This document shows positions 20,437-29,488 of a DNA stretch of 32,844 nucleotides, piece after piece. Both the position numbers and the translations under genes were made by a program. The stretch comes from a virus. The stretch is from the IMG/VR virus record IMGVR_UViG_3300027704_000088, positions 1 through 32,844 of that record. One strand, given 5' to 3'. The notes below the pieces were generated by a model. It was not told where the DNA came from. It saw nothing but the letters and a program-made list of their open reading frames with translations, and ran no database searches. The first letter of the stretch is position 1, and each line of letters begins with the position of its first letter.

Positions 20437-21971
20437 ATTACACACCAGACGGGCAGACTATTGTAAAATTTATGTCTGATCCGTCATTTGTTCGCGGATT
20501 GCAGGGGCCAATTGGCTCTGGAAAGTCTGTGTGCTGTGTAATTGAGTGTTTAAGATTAATGCTGGGGCAAGAACGCAGCATTAATCTAAAAACAGGCCAG
20601 AAAACTGGGCCACGCAAGTTTAGATTGGGCGTAATTCGTAATACTACGCCGCAATTAGAAACAACAACTATGAAAACGTGGTTGGATTGGCTTCCTGAGA
20701 ATGATTTTGGCAAAGTAAGGTGGAGAGCGCCGTTTCGCCAAGATATTCGCATTCCAGAAATTGATCTTGAAGCCGAGGTTTGGTTCTTGGCTTTAGATCG
20801 CGATGAAGACGTTAGAAAATTGCTGTCGTTTGAGTTTACTGCTATATGGATAAACGAGGCGCGTGAACTTAGCCGTGAAATCGTAACTGCCGCAATTTCT
20901 AGAGTAAAGCGATACCCCCGCATGATTGAAGGGGGTCCGACACGTTCCTGTGTGATTATGGACACAAACGCGCCTCACGAAGAACACTGGTGGGCTATTA
21001 TGTCTGGTCAGGCAGAGGCGCCAGATTGGATGACAGAAGATGACAGGCTTACGCTTATAAAGCCCGAAAACTGGACATTTATGACTCAGCCGCCAGCGGT
21101 GGTAGATAAGTTTGGGCCAAGCGGTGAATTGGTTGGATATGAATTAAATCCAGACAGGGAAAACGCTAAATTTACAGATGTAACGTATTACACTGATCTA
21201 CTTCACGGACAGACCCGCGATTGGATTAGAAATATGCTGCAAAACAATATTGGACGCATATTTGCTGGGCGTCCTGTATATCGCGGCTTTTCTGAAAAAA
21301 TGCACGTTGCCGACGAGCAATTTGGTGCAACAGAAGGCTTGCCTATTCATATAGGTGTGGACTTTGGATTAACTCCAGCGGCGTCATTTGGTCAGGATGT
21401 AAGGGGCCAAGTACGGGTTTTTGACGAACTGGTAACAAGAGATACAAATGCCAAACAGTTTGCTGATCTTCTTAGCAATCACATCAAAGAGCATTATTAC
21501 GGATACCCTATTGTAATGACAGGCGATCCGCGTGGCGAAGACCGCGCTACAACCGATAGCGTTACGCCATACCAAGTATTTAAAGCAGCAGGACTAGATG
21601 TTCAGCCAGCTTGGTCTAATGATCCTATTATTCGTGTCGGGGCTGTAGAAACTCAGCTAAATACACTTATAGACGGAAGACCAGCGTATTTTATATCTCC
21701 AAATTGCACGTATTTGCTAAACGCCAAAAAAGGCGGGTATTCTTATCTTAAAGATCGGGAAGAAATCGACAAAAAATCAATTTACAGCCACATTAGCGAT
21801 GCAGAGCAATACATGTTTTTGCGTATGGGCTACGGCAAGAAAATCATTGGGCGTAATCCCCACGCCAAACCATCTATTCAAGCAGACAGAAAGCAAAACC
21901 TGTTTAATCGCGGCAGTTCTATGACCGCTAGACAGCAAAACAGGCAGTCTATTCTTTCCAGAGGTAGATAG
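20424..21971 (+). CDS. terL: Terminase large subunit
   Basis: 515 residues from TTG 20424, chosen because the conserved N-terminus (VNYTPDGQTIVKF) follows at once and GGGA lies about 8 nt upstream; ATG 20376 would add 16 residues that look like a shadow of the previous gene. ATPase: Walker A GPIGSGKS (28-35), Walker B near FTAIWINEA. Nuclease: HIGVDFGL with a metal-binding Asp, VMTGDPRGEDRATTD, and the late SHISDAEQY. It cuts and pumps concatemeric DNA into the procapsid. The protein resembles terminases of T7-like marine podoviruses. It sits upstream of portal, unlike in T7 itself, where it comes last. Confidence 0.93.
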   Translation: MVDVNYTPDGQTIVKFMSDPSFVRGLQGPIGSGKSVCCVIECLRLMLGQERSINLKTGQKTGPRKFRLGVIRNTTPQLETTTMKTWLDWLPENDFGKVRWRAPFRQDIRIPEIDLEAEVWFLALDRDEDVRKLLSFEFTAIWINEARELSREIVTAAISRVKRYPRMIEGGPTRSCVIMDTNAPHEEHWWAIMSGQAEAPDWMTEDDRLTLIKPENWTFMTQPPAVVDKFGPSGELVGYELNPDRENAKFTDVTYYTDLLHGQTRDWIRNMLQNNIGRIFAGRPVYRGFSEKMHVADEQFGATEGLPIHIGVDFGLTPAASFGQDVRGQVRVFDELVTRDTNAKQFADLLSNHIKEHYYGYPIVMTGDPRGEDRATTDSVTPYQVFKAAGLDVQPAWSNDPIIRVGAVETQLNTLIDGRPAYFISPNCTYLLNAKKGGYSYLKDREEIDKKSIYSHISDAEQYMFLRMGYGKKIIGRNPHAKPSIQADRKQNLFNRGSSMTARQQNRQSILSRGR

Positions 21972-21993
21972 GCTTGACTTAAAGCCCTGATAA

Positions 21994-22000
21994 GCGAAGC
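21994..22000 (+). repeat. GCGAAGC mini-hairpin word after large terminase
   Basis: It lies in the 64-nt gap before the next gene. In the same gap GCCCT (21984-21988) can pair with AGGGC (22025-22029), which is the ribosome site of the next gene, so the fold around the mini-hairpin could modulate translation. Confidence 0.45.
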
Positions 22001-22035
22001 GTCCCGATAACTGTGTTAACTTTGAGGGCAATGTT

Positions 22036-22329
22036 ATGGGCATGGAACCTATTACACTGATGGCAATAGCTACCGCTATGACTGGCGCAGCTACAATTCA
22101 TTCAGTAAAGCAATCTAAAAAAACAGCTAATCGCCAGCAAGCGGCAGCAGAAAAAGCGTCAGCAGAAACTAAAAAAGTTGCAGCGGGTGAATCAGCTAAA
22201 TCTAGTTCAGCAGCCGTATCAGCCAGAAACGAAGAATATGCGTCTCGGCGCGGCGCTATGAATACAAGCAGTAAATTTAAAGGCGGTGGTGGCTTGTTTG
22301 CTGGCAGATCATTTTTTTCTACAGGATAA
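22036..22329 (+). CDS. Small Ala/Ser/Lys-rich protein before portal
   Basis: 97 residues. The first 22 residues are hydrophobic (ITLMAIATAMTGAATI), then a long Ala/Lys/Ser-rich helix, and a Gly/Phe-rich tail (FKGGGGLFAGRSFF). GAGGG lies 7 nt before the ATG. Small genes of this kind occur just before the portal gene in T7-like marine phages and may be minor virion or assembly proteins. No named family. Confidence 0.6.
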   Translation: MGMEPITLMAIATAMTGAATIHSVKQSKKTANRQQAAAEKASAETKKVAAGESAKSSSAAVSARNEEYASRRGAMNTSSKFKGGGGLFAGRSFFSTG

Positions 22330-22337
22330 ATTAAATA

Positions 22338-23888
22338 ATGGACGCTAAAACAATCGTAGAACGCCGCAATCATGCAAAACATGAACGGCAAAGACTAGAA
22401 GGTCTATACGACGATGCTTTGCGTCTAACTATGCCAGCGCGCAAACGTTTTTATAATCTTAATCCAGTAGACAAAGCAGAAGACATATTTGACGAAACTG
22501 GCGCTAATGCAGTGTCAGAATTTGTGTCCAGAATGCAAGCTGGCCTAATGCCGCCGTTTACTGAGTTTGTTAAACTTGATGCGTCTTCAATGATTGATCC
22601 CAGAGATAAAAAAGCTGTAGATCGTGATTTAGACGAAATTAACAAGTTTGTATTTGAAGAAATTTGGAACTCTAACTTTGCTCAAGAAACTGCGGAAAGC
22701 CTACACGATATGGCTATTTCTACAGGCGTTCTTTTGTTTGAAGAAGGTACAGGAGATTCTGCGTTTCATCACAGAGCCATACCAATAACAGACGTTTATC
22801 TTGAGCGTGGCGCTGACGATATGATTGGCGGTGTGTATCGGTGCAATAAAGTTAAAGCCCAACATTTGCCCATGCGCTATCCTGATATGAAGCGCGAAGA
22901 TATGATGAAAACGTATTCTGATATATCTGACAGTGCAGATAAAGAACTGGATATTATTGAATACACATATCGCGATTACACCAATACAGACAAAGAATGT
23001 TATTACAGTGTTGTTGTGTGCGAAAATCATAGTGAAATTCTGCAATCTCGCAAAATGGAAGGCGCAGGAGCAAATCCGTTTATTGCATTTCGTTGGTCTA
23101 CAGCCGCTGGAGAAACTTGGGGGCGTGGTCCACTGCTTAATGCAATGGGGGCCATTAGAACTACAAACCTAATGGTCGAAATGATTTTGGAAAATGCAGC
23201 AATGTCGATTGTTGGCATGTACCAAACAGACAACGAAGGCACAGTAAATGCTGACAATATTTCATTGTTGCCAGGGACTATAATTACCAAGGAAATTGGA
23301 TCGCGTGGACTTGAGCCAATTACTGGAAGTACAGGTAATTTCAACATGCAGGACGTAGTGTTAGGCGATCAACGCCTAAACATTAAACGCGCCATGTATA
23401 ATGATATGCTGTCTGATCCAAACAAAACACCAGCTACAGCTTACGAAGTATCTGAGCGTATGGCTGATTTAGCTCACCGCACTTCCTCTGGATTTGCGCG
23501 GGTGTTTTATGAGTTTATTCAGCCTTACATGCGTAGAGCGTTGTACATTTTAGAAAAACGCGGCGATATTCAGTTACCAGTAGTAAATGGTCGCGCTATT
23601 CAAATCAGAGCAATATCTCCATTAGCACAAGCCCAACACGGTCAAGATGTGCAAAAGCTAATGCAAGATTTTCAAATACGCGCACAGGTGTTTGGGCCTC
23701 AAACAGCAACGCAAATGTATAACATGCCAGAACTTCATACTTGGATGCAGGAACGTATGGGCTTGGAAACCAAGCTTTATAAATCTGGTGATGAAATAAT
23801 GCAAGCTATGCAAGCGCAAGCCGAAATGATGCAGCAAGCGCAAATAGAACAACAAGAAGCAGCAAACCCACAAGGATTAATGCAATGA
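22338..23888 (+). CDS. Portal (head-to-tail connector) protein
   Basis: 516 residues, the usual length of T7 gp8. The N-terminus (HAKHERQRLEGLYDDALRLTMP) and SEFVSRMQAGLMPPFTEFVKL are the characteristic start of the T7-type connector family. MLSDPNKTPATAYEVSERM is the conserved tail-side helix. The C-terminus is Gln/Met/Ala-rich (QAMQAQAEMMQQ), as in many of these portals. It forms the dodecameric ring through which DNA is packaged and ejected. It ends in an ATGA overlap with an 18-residue frame. Confidence 0.93.
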   Translation: MDAKTIVERRNHAKHERQRLEGLYDDALRLTMPARKRFYNLNPVDKAEDIFDETGANAVSEFVSRMQAGLMPPFTEFVKLDASSMIDPRDKKAVDRDLDEINKFVFEEIWNSNFAQETAESLHDMAISTGVLLFEEGTGDSAFHHRAIPITDVYLERGADDMIGGVYRCNKVKAQHLPMRYPDMKREDMMKTYSDISDSADKELDIIEYTYRDYTNTDKECYYSVVVCENHSEILQSRKMEGAGANPFIAFRWSTAAGETWGRGPLLNAMGAIRTTNLMVEMILENAAMSIVGMYQTDNEGTVNADNISLLPGTIITKEIGSRGLEPITGSTGNFNMQDVVLGDQRLNIKRAMYNDMLSDPNKTPATAYEVSERMADLAHRTSSGFARVFYEFIQPYMRRALYILEKRGDIQLPVVNGRAIQIRAISPLAQAQHGQDVQKLMQDFQIRAQVFGPQTATQMYNMPELHTWMQERMGLETKLYKSGDEIMQAMQAQAEMMQQAQIEQQEAANPQGLMQ

Positions 23889-23941
23889 AGAAAAAACCAG
23901 TTAAAAAAGGCGGCAAAAGCGGTGGCGGTAAAGGCTATTGA
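23885..23941 (+). CDS. 18-residue Lys/Gly-rich peptide gene
   Basis: The frame MKKKPVKKGGKSGGGKGY starts in an ATGA overlap with the portal stop and ends in a TTGA overlap with the next gene's TTG start. It exactly bridges two real genes, and leaving it out would leave the TTG start without a translating ribosome. Similar tiny Lys/Gly-rich peptides occur after portal genes in marine podoviruses, by memory. It may be only a coupling relay or a DNA-binding peptide. Confidence 0.55.
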   Translation: MKKKPVKKGGKSGGGKGY

Positions 23942-24228
23942 GCCAACACGCCGTTAAGCGAAAAATTGAGGAAGTTCGATCACTGGCTGAAAATTCTGTC
24001 GATGGTTATGTTCGCTCCCCTAAAGCCGAAGAACAAATAAACGTTGTCTGCCGAAACGTTCTAAATACCGATGATGGTGACGCTGTTATGGATTACATTA
24101 AATCCATATCCATTAATGCCATAATGCACCCGTCCTGCACAGATGCAGAATTACGAATGCAAGAAGGCATGAGGCGTTTAGCTGGCATTCTTGATCACAG
24201 ACGTAAAACCAAACCCAAGGGAAAATAA
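23938..24228 (+). CDS. Bbp19-like phage protein
   Basis: 96 residues from TTG 23938. The sequence has a compact helical pattern with DDGDAVMDYIKSISI in the middle and MQEGMRRLAGILDHRR near the end, as in Bbp19-like proteins encoded between portal and scaffold in podoviruses. Role unknown, perhaps head assembly. Start depends on the overlapping 18-codon frame because its own AAAGG site is only 3 nt away. Confidence 0.65.
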   Translation: MSQHAVKRKIEEVRSLAENSVDGYVRSPKAEEQINVVCRNVLNTDDGDAVMDYIKSISINAIMHPSCTDAELRMQEGMRRLAGILDHRRKTKPKGK

Positions 24229-24972
24229 ATGACTGAAGAAGCTGCCACTACCTCAGAAGAAACATCACAAGATACTGGGTCGATGTTCCAGCCCGATGCG
24301 GAAGCACCCGCATCGGAAGAAGGTTCTCGTCCAGATTGGCTATTGGAGAAATTTAATTCGCCCGAAGATCAAGCCAAAGCGTATAACGAATTATACGGGG
24401 CGTATTCAAAGAAAACAGATGATTTGCGTGAAGAAGTCAAAGCGGAAGCTGCGTCAGATTACGCAAAGTCTCTTGGCGTACCAGAAGACCTTGATGGCTA
24501 TGCGTACCCCGAAGGTTTTGAATCTCCACCAGAAGAAGTAGACAAAACTTTACGAGAATGGGCTAAAACCAACAATGTTGGAGAAGATGCTTTTAAAAGC
24601 CTTATTTCTGACGTTTATCAAAAAACTCAAGTTAGCTATGACGCTGAAATTGAAAAGCTAGGCGAAAACGCCAACAACAGAATTGATAAAGTCAATAAAT
24701 GGGTATCTGCTAACGTTGACGAAAAGCATTTTCAAAAAGTGTCTAATATTATGACGGACGCAAGTGGCGTCGAGTTTTTTGAATACATGATGAATAAAAA
24801 CGCGGATCGCGGATATGCGCCCGATGATATTCAAACACAGCCGCAAAACAAAGCTTTGACCCGCGAAAGCATAAGAGAAATGCAAGCTGATCCTAGATTT
24901 GGAGACAACTCTGAATACACGGCTATGGTGCGCCGTAATTGGGAACTCTTTTCAAAGCAACAAGGACTTTGA
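24229..24972 (+). CDS. Capsid assembly scaffold protein (T7 gp9-like)
   Basis: 247 residues. The first 40 are strongly acidic and Ser/Thr/Glu-rich, the middle is helical (DQAKAYNELYGAYSKK; a second block near VPEDLDGYAYPEG), and the C-terminal third is a helix with basic patches (RESIREMQADPRFG). This acidic-helical layout and place before the capsid gene match T7 gp9, which guides procapsid formation and then leaves. AGGGA lies about 6 nt before the ATG. Confidence 0.85.
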   Translation: MTEEAATTSEETSQDTGSMFQPDAEAPASEEGSRPDWLLEKFNSPEDQAKAYNELYGAYSKKTDDLREEVKAEAASDYAKSLGVPEDLDGYAYPEGFESPPEEVDKTLREWAKTNNVGEDAFKSLISDVYQKTQVSYDAEIEKLGENANNRIDKVNKWVSANVDEKHFQKVSNIMTDASGVEFFEYMMNKNADRGYAPDDIQTQPQNKALTRESIREMQADPRFGDNSEYTAMVRRNWELFSKQQGL

Positions 24973-25418
24973 TTGTAAGAGAAATGCGTCCAGAAGATGT
25001 AGGCGCTTGTACTGTTCTTGGAATGCAATTGCATCAAGAAGGGTATTTTCGTGATTTAGATTTTGACGAAAACAAAATGATGGCTGTTTGGCAACAAATT
25101 CAGCAAGATAATTTTTGTGGCTTTGTTGCAATAGACAAACATAATGATGTTGTTGGACTTTTTGTTGGTTTAATTTGTGAGCATTGGTTTGGCAAAGATT
25201 TACTGGCGTCTGATTTAACATTGTATGTTACGCCTTTTTACAGAGGAAGTAGCGCAGCAATGAGACTAATAAAAGCTTTTGAGGAATGGTCAAAAGCAAA
25301 AGGTGCTAAAGTTATAAGCCTTGGCATATCTACTGGCATTACTGCGGAAAGAACGGGAAAGTTTTACGAGCGCATGGGTTTTAATGACGTAGGTAAGTTT
25401 TACAGGCGCAGGAGTTGA
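24969..25418 (+). CDS. GNAT-fold protein between scaffold and capsid
   Basis: 149 residues from TTG 24969, which overlaps the scaffold stop as TTGA and gives the expected GNAT start (M-I-V-R-E-M-R-P-E-D). Acetyl-CoA-binding features: strand LTLYVTPFYRGSSAAMRLIKAF (a loose R/Q-x-x-G-x-A/G match) and the C-terminal ERTGKFYERMGF. T7 gp13 and relatives share this DUF2833/GNAT-like fold and help virion assembly, although there the gene lies after the tail tubes. Whether it is an active acetyltransferase is unknown; the pyrophosphate loop is not canonical. Confidence 0.75.
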   Translation: MIVREMRPEDVGACTVLGMQLHQEGYFRDLDFDENKMMAVWQQIQQDNFCGFVAIDKHNDVVGLFVGLICEHWFGKDLLASDLTLYVTPFYRGSSAAMRLIKAFEEWSKAKGAKVISLGISTGITAERTGKFYERMGFNDVGKFYRRRS

Positions 25419-25549
25419 CTTTAAAAATGTAAAAGCGCAGCCGTACGTCTGTCGGCCCCAAAGATCGCAAACGGCTCCGTATGGAATACCCGCGATGTTG
25501 ATTTGAGGAACACCCGCTTTGTTCCTGTAATTCAACTGAGGCAAATCAA
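25419..25549. other. Structured leader before the capsid gene
   Basis: The 131-nt gap holds GCGCAGC (25435-25441), AGCCGT/ACGGCT arms, and a 7-bp hairpin AGGAACA/TGTTCCT (25506-25512 and 25520-25526). GAGG lies 8 nt before the capsid ATG, a strong ribosome site. A structured 5' leader before the most highly made protein could stabilise the mRNA. No clear promoter was found here. Confidence 0.5.
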
Positions 25550-26392
25550 ATGGCATCTACAATCTCTAACGCATTTATTGAAGAATATAATGCAGACGTA
25601 CACATGCTGTATCGTCAAATGGGTTCTCGTCTAGCCAACACTACTCGCAAAGGTACTGTGCAAGGTTCAACTGTGCATTTCCAAAAGTTTGGTACTTTGG
25701 CAGCGCAATCTAAAACTAGAAACGCTGAACACACGTTTCTTGATCCAGCGCACAGCAAAGTATCTGCAACTATGGCAGACTATTATGTGCCAACACTTAT
25801 TGATGATCTCGACATGCTTAAAGAGAACATTGATGAAAAAGGCGCACATGCTGCTGCTCACGCGGCTGCACTTGGTAAAAAAACAGACGAAGTTTTGATT
25901 GCTGCAATGACTACTGGCGCAAACTCTGCTGATGCTGGTGATGCTACAGGCGTGTTTGATTTTAACACAGCAATGTCTGTTATAACCAAATTTTCAGTTA
26001 ACGAAGTGCCTGACGATGGCAATCGTTTTTGTGCGCTGCACCCCTACGCATGGGCGCAATTCCTGCAAGTAAACGAGTTTGCAAACGCTGATTATGTCAG
26101 CGCAGAAAACTTGCCTTTTAAGGGATCGCTTACTGCAAAATTCTGGATGGGTACTCTTTGGATGCCTCTCCCAAATATTGCACACGGCGTATCTGCAACT
26201 AACGTTGCAACTAACCTTGCATGGCACCGTACTGCAATTGGTCACGGCATTAATAAAGAAATTAGCACAATTTGGGATTACGAGAATACTCGTTCTGCTT
26301 GGTCGTGCGTTTCTTCAATGTCGCTTGGCGCAAAAGTTATCGAAGACACAGCTATGCTCAAAGTATCTACTTTGTCTCCTGCGCCTTCCTAA
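25550..26392 (+). CDS. Major capsid protein
   Basis: 280 residues. Start ASTISNAFIEEYNADVHMLYRQMGSRL with KGTVQGSTVHFQKFG, and HSKVSATMADYYVPTLIDDLDMLKENIDEK are typical of capsid proteins of podoviruses from marine Alphaproteobacteria, HK97-fold. Alanine-rich spine helix around AHAAAHAAALGKKTDEVLIAAM. Strong ribosome site and a terminator immediately after the gene fit high expression. Shorter than T7 gp10 (345), but the same order in the gene cluster. Confidence 0.93.
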   Translation: MASTISNAFIEEYNADVHMLYRQMGSRLANTTRKGTVQGSTVHFQKFGTLAAQSKTRNAEHTFLDPAHSKVSATMADYYVPTLIDDLDMLKENIDEKGAHAAAHAAALGKKTDEVLIAAMTTGANSADAGDATGVFDFNTAMSVITKFSVNEVPDDGNRFCALHPYAWAQFLQVNEFANADYVSAENLPFKGSLTAKFWMGTLWMPLPNIAHGVSATNVATNLAWHRTAIGHGINKEISTIWDYENTRSAWSCVSSMSLGAKVIEDTAMLKVSTLSPAPS

Positions 26393-26436
26393 ATAGTTCA
26401 GTCAGTGCTGGTGGCAGACTGGGCTGGCTAAACAAT

Positions 26437-26468
26437 AGAGAGGCGGGTTTCCTCCCCCCCGCCTCTCT
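26437..26468 (+). terminator. Strong hairpin after the capsid gene
   Basis: AGAGAGGCGGG (26437-26447) pairs perfectly, 11 bp, with CCCGCCTCTCT (26458-26468) around a 10-nt pyrimidine loop. The T-tract after it is short (TTGCTTAT), so termination may be partial. It stands where T7 places its T-phi terminator and would lower expression of tail genes relative to capsid. Confidence 0.75.
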
Positions 26469-26489
26469 TGCTTATACAAAGGATTTGAA

Positions 26490-27104
26490 ATGACCGTCAC
26501 GCCATTATCAGTTTCAAATTCGTCTTTAAAAGTAGCTAACGCTGCATTAGCGCAATTAGGCGTTCCGTCTATTGGATCGTTTACAGAACAAACACTTCCT
26601 GCAAAAACAATTAACAGATTGTATTCTGACATACTGGAAGATGAATTGTCAGCCTATCCTTGGCGATTTGCCAGAGACAGAGACATACTTTCAAGATTAG
26701 TAGAAACACCACCTGTACCGTGGACGGGATTATATCAATTGCCTACCAGCGCAATTGCAATTCAAACAGTTTATGTGGGCGATTACATTGCTGAATTTGA
26801 TAGGTTTGGGCCTAAAATTGCGGTTAATGTTGACGCTAATTCTACTGATAATGTTACTATTGAATATACAAACACAGTCGGCGCAGAAAGTTGGCCCGGA
26901 TATTTCCGCAGAGCCTACATTCTTTCATTAGCAGCCGCTATTTGCATGCCAATTACGCAAGATAAAGAAACAGCAGCGTTCTTAGCCCAGCAGGGCGAAA
27001 CCATGATGATTAAAGCAAGATCGCGTGACGCTCAGGGCAGAACATCGACGCGCCTAGATACTAAAATGTTTATTAAAAGCCGCCGCAGTCACAGGAATAT
27101 CTAA
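26490..27104 (+). CDS. Tail tube protein A (T7 gp11-like gatekeeper)
   Basis: 204 residues, near T7 gp11 (196). The start LKVANAALAQLGVPSIGSF and ELSAYPWRFARDR, then PVPWTGLYQLPTSAI, are family hallmarks, with a helical C-terminus ending in a basic tail (KSRRSHRN). It sits below the portal and closes the channel. AGGA lies 6 nt before the ATG and the stop overlaps tail tube B by TAATG. Confidence 0.92.
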   Translation: MTVTPLSVSNSSLKVANAALAQLGVPSIGSFTEQTLPAKTINRLYSDILEDELSAYPWRFARDRDILSRLVETPPVPWTGLYQLPTSAIAIQTVYVGDYIAEFDRFGPKIAVNVDANSTDNVTIEYTNTVGAESWPGYFRRAYILSLAAAICMPITQDKETAAFLAQQGETMMIKARSRDAQGRTSTRLDTKMFIKSRRSHRNI

Positions 27105-29479
27105 TGCCTACATTAACAGATTTTCGGGCAGATTTCCGCAAGGGCAGAACAGGGTCAGGTCTTAGAATAAGACAAGACGCTCAAGCCTATACGTCTTCTG
27201 TGCGCGAAGCTAATAACATGATGGTTTTAGGCGATGGTCGCATTGGTCGGCGCTGGGGAACTAAATATTTAAAAGGTTTTAGTTCAGGAATTAGAATTGA
27301 GCCTTGGTATTACTCGAACACCGAGCAATATTTAATTGTGTTTAAACCATTAGAAGAAGAAATTGAAATACACACTTACACACCAAGCACTGACGCGCTT
27401 ACAATAGTTATACGATATAGTGGGCAATCTTGGTTAACAACATCAAACGTAGATTACATATCTATAGCGTCAGAAGGCGACAGCTTAATATTAGCTGACG
27501 CAACATTTAACACTAAAATTATTAGGCGCAGGGCTGATGGAACATTCGCGCTTAATAATTTTGAGTTTGGTATAAATTTGCAAACTGGCGGGATGCAAGC
27601 GCCGTTTTATCAGTTTGCTAGTGACACGTTAGAAATTACTGCAAACATCTGGACGGCAGCGGGAGCGTCTACAGGTTATCAAAGTTATTTGTCTTCTGTG
27701 CAGCAAATTACATCTAGCGTTCAAGCCGCAGATTTAGCGGCGGGTACAGGCACAATAGTATCTAACGAAGATTTGTTTACGGCAGATCACGTTAATAGTC
27801 GTATGAAGCTATTAGATGGTGAGTATGAAATAACGTCTGTTATTGGCCCTAGAGAAGCGCGGGTTACTGTAAAAGCAGATGTTGTAAAAAGGATGGATAC
27901 AGACCCTTTTTATATGAAGAAAAATTCTAAACTGGTTGAGGTTTCATTTTTTAATCACGGTTTAAGTGTTGGCGATAAGGTTTTTTTTGCAGGGCTATCT
28001 GCGTCTGATAATGCAAGATTAACATTAAACCAATCACCGTTAGCAGCGGGAACAAGTTCTAGTTCTACTGCTGGATCAGGTGGAACAGCGTTTTATACAA
28101 TTACTCGCATTTTGAATTTAGATACTTTTGAAATTCAAACCAATGGATCAAACGCAACTAACGATGTTTTAGCTGGTGGAACTGGCATTATGTGTTTTGT
28201 TTTATCAGGAACTAAAGGCGTTAAAGAGCCAGCGTTTTCTGATGCAAGAGGTTGGCCTACAACATGCGCTGTTCATGAGCGCAGATTGTGGATGGCTGGA
28301 ACTAATTCTCTAGCAAATGCAGCTTGGGGATCGCAATTTGGTCAGTTTAGAAATTTTGATTTAGGTACAGGCCAAGCAGCAGAGGCAATAGCACTTTATG
28401 GCATAGGCCAGCAGTCAAGAATTAGACATGTTATTGCTGCATATGATTTAATGTTTTTTACAGACAGCGACGAAATTTATGTCCCAGGCAGTACAACCGA
28501 AGCTATATCTCAAGGCTCTGTGCGTATTGTGTCAGCAACAGAACACGGAGCGTCATATACACAGCCACACAAATTTGATGGCGGTGTTTTTTACGTTGAT
28601 TTTAACGGGTTGGTTATTCGTGAATTTACAAGTGACTCACGGATTACAGAATATTCGTCATTGCCAGCCTCTATTATTGTTCCTGATTGGGTAAAGGAGC
28701 CAAAAGATGCAGCAGTATTTGACGGAGGTTCCGCGCTTATCACAACCCCGTACATGCTTTTTGCAAACCAAACAGACGGTGCGATGTTGGTTTTACACTC
28801 TAGTCGTGCTGATGATAGCTTTGGGTGGATGCGTTGGACTTTGGATAACGGCAGCTTTACTTCTGTCGCTACGCTAGGAACGCGCTTGTTTGCAGTAGGC
28901 AAAAGGCAAATTAATTTAGATGCAAACGGAACATCGTCGGGTGTTGATGAATATGTAATTCTTAGGTTTGACAGCGAAAGCGAGAATTACATTACAACAG
29001 ATTTTTCTGAAGTTTTAACAAACGGTTCTGCAACAACATCTTGGACTGCAAGCAACATTAATGGCAGAGTGCAACAAGCGTATTATGGTTATTATACATA
29101 CGCAAATGTGTCTGTAGCAGCGTCTACAAAAGCATTTACTAATGACACCAGCGTAACTAGCGTGACTATTGGCGATCCTATGAGTTGGAATGTAGAGTTC
29201 CACGCGCCTGTTGCTTCAATGCAAACAGGAACGCGCATTGGTCAACAGCAACGATTAGTCTCAGCAACTATTAGTTGGGAAAAAGCTGCAACAGGAAAAA
29301 TCCAAGGCGTCGATGTTCTGACAGGATTAGACATAGCTGAAGATTTAGCAGTTATTCCAGTAGATGATTGGCGCGAATATTACATTGGGCTTTGGGGCCG
29401 CGATCCTACTTTAAAAATAACAGGTAACACCGCAGGACGATTAGTTATGCGCGGTGCTGTTCTAAATGTTTATGTGTGA
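27104..29479 (+). CDS. Tail tube protein B (T7 gp12-like nozzle)
   Basis: 791 residues, as in T7 gp12 (794). The N-terminus FRADFRKGRTGSGLRIRQD, VREANNMMVLGDGRIGRRWGTKYL, a middle with WPTTCAVHERRLWMAGT and a beta-rich C-terminus are typical. It forms the nozzle that contacts fibres and envelope. Translation is coupled to tail tube A. The C-terminal part (TATS-rich, about 640-700) may be the fibre-contact region; this is inferred from T7. Confidence 0.93.
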   Translation: MPTLTDFRADFRKGRTGSGLRIRQDAQAYTSSVREANNMMVLGDGRIGRRWGTKYLKGFSSGIRIEPWYYSNTEQYLIVFKPLEEEIEIHTYTPSTDALTIVIRYSGQSWLTTSNVDYISIASEGDSLILADATFNTKIIRRRADGTFALNNFEFGINLQTGGMQAPFYQFASDTLEITANIWTAAGASTGYQSYLSSVQQITSSVQAADLAAGTGTIVSNEDLFTADHVNSRMKLLDGEYEITSVIGPREARVTVKADVVKRMDTDPFYMKKNSKLVEVSFFNHGLSVGDKVFFAGLSASDNARLTLNQSPLAAGTSSSSTAGSGGTAFYTITRILNLDTFEIQTNGSNATNDVLAGGTGIMCFVLSGTKGVKEPAFSDARGWPTTCAVHERRLWMAGTNSLANAAWGSQFGQFRNFDLGTGQAAEAIALYGIGQQSRIRHVIAAYDLMFFTDSDEIYVPGSTTEAISQGSVRIVSATEHGASYTQPHKFDGGVFYVDFNGLVIREFTSDSRITEYSSLPASIIVPDWVKEPKDAAVFDGGSALITTPYMLFANQTDGAMLVLHSSRADDSFGWMRWTLDNGSFTSVATLGTRLFAVGKRQINLDANGTSSGVDEYVILRFDSESENYITTDFSEVLTNGSATTSWTASNINGRVQQAYYGYYTYANVSVAASTKAFTNDTSVTSVTIGDPMSWNVEFHAPVASMQTGTRIGQQQRLVSATISWEKAATGKIQGVDVLTGLDIAEDLAVIPVDDWREYYIGLWGRDPTLKITGNTAGRLVMRGAVLNVYV

Positions 29480-29488
29480 GGGCAGATA

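Noticed and set aside
25435-25526. Dedicated capsid promoter
   Set aside because: Hairpins are present but no -35/-10 pair with acceptable spacing was found.
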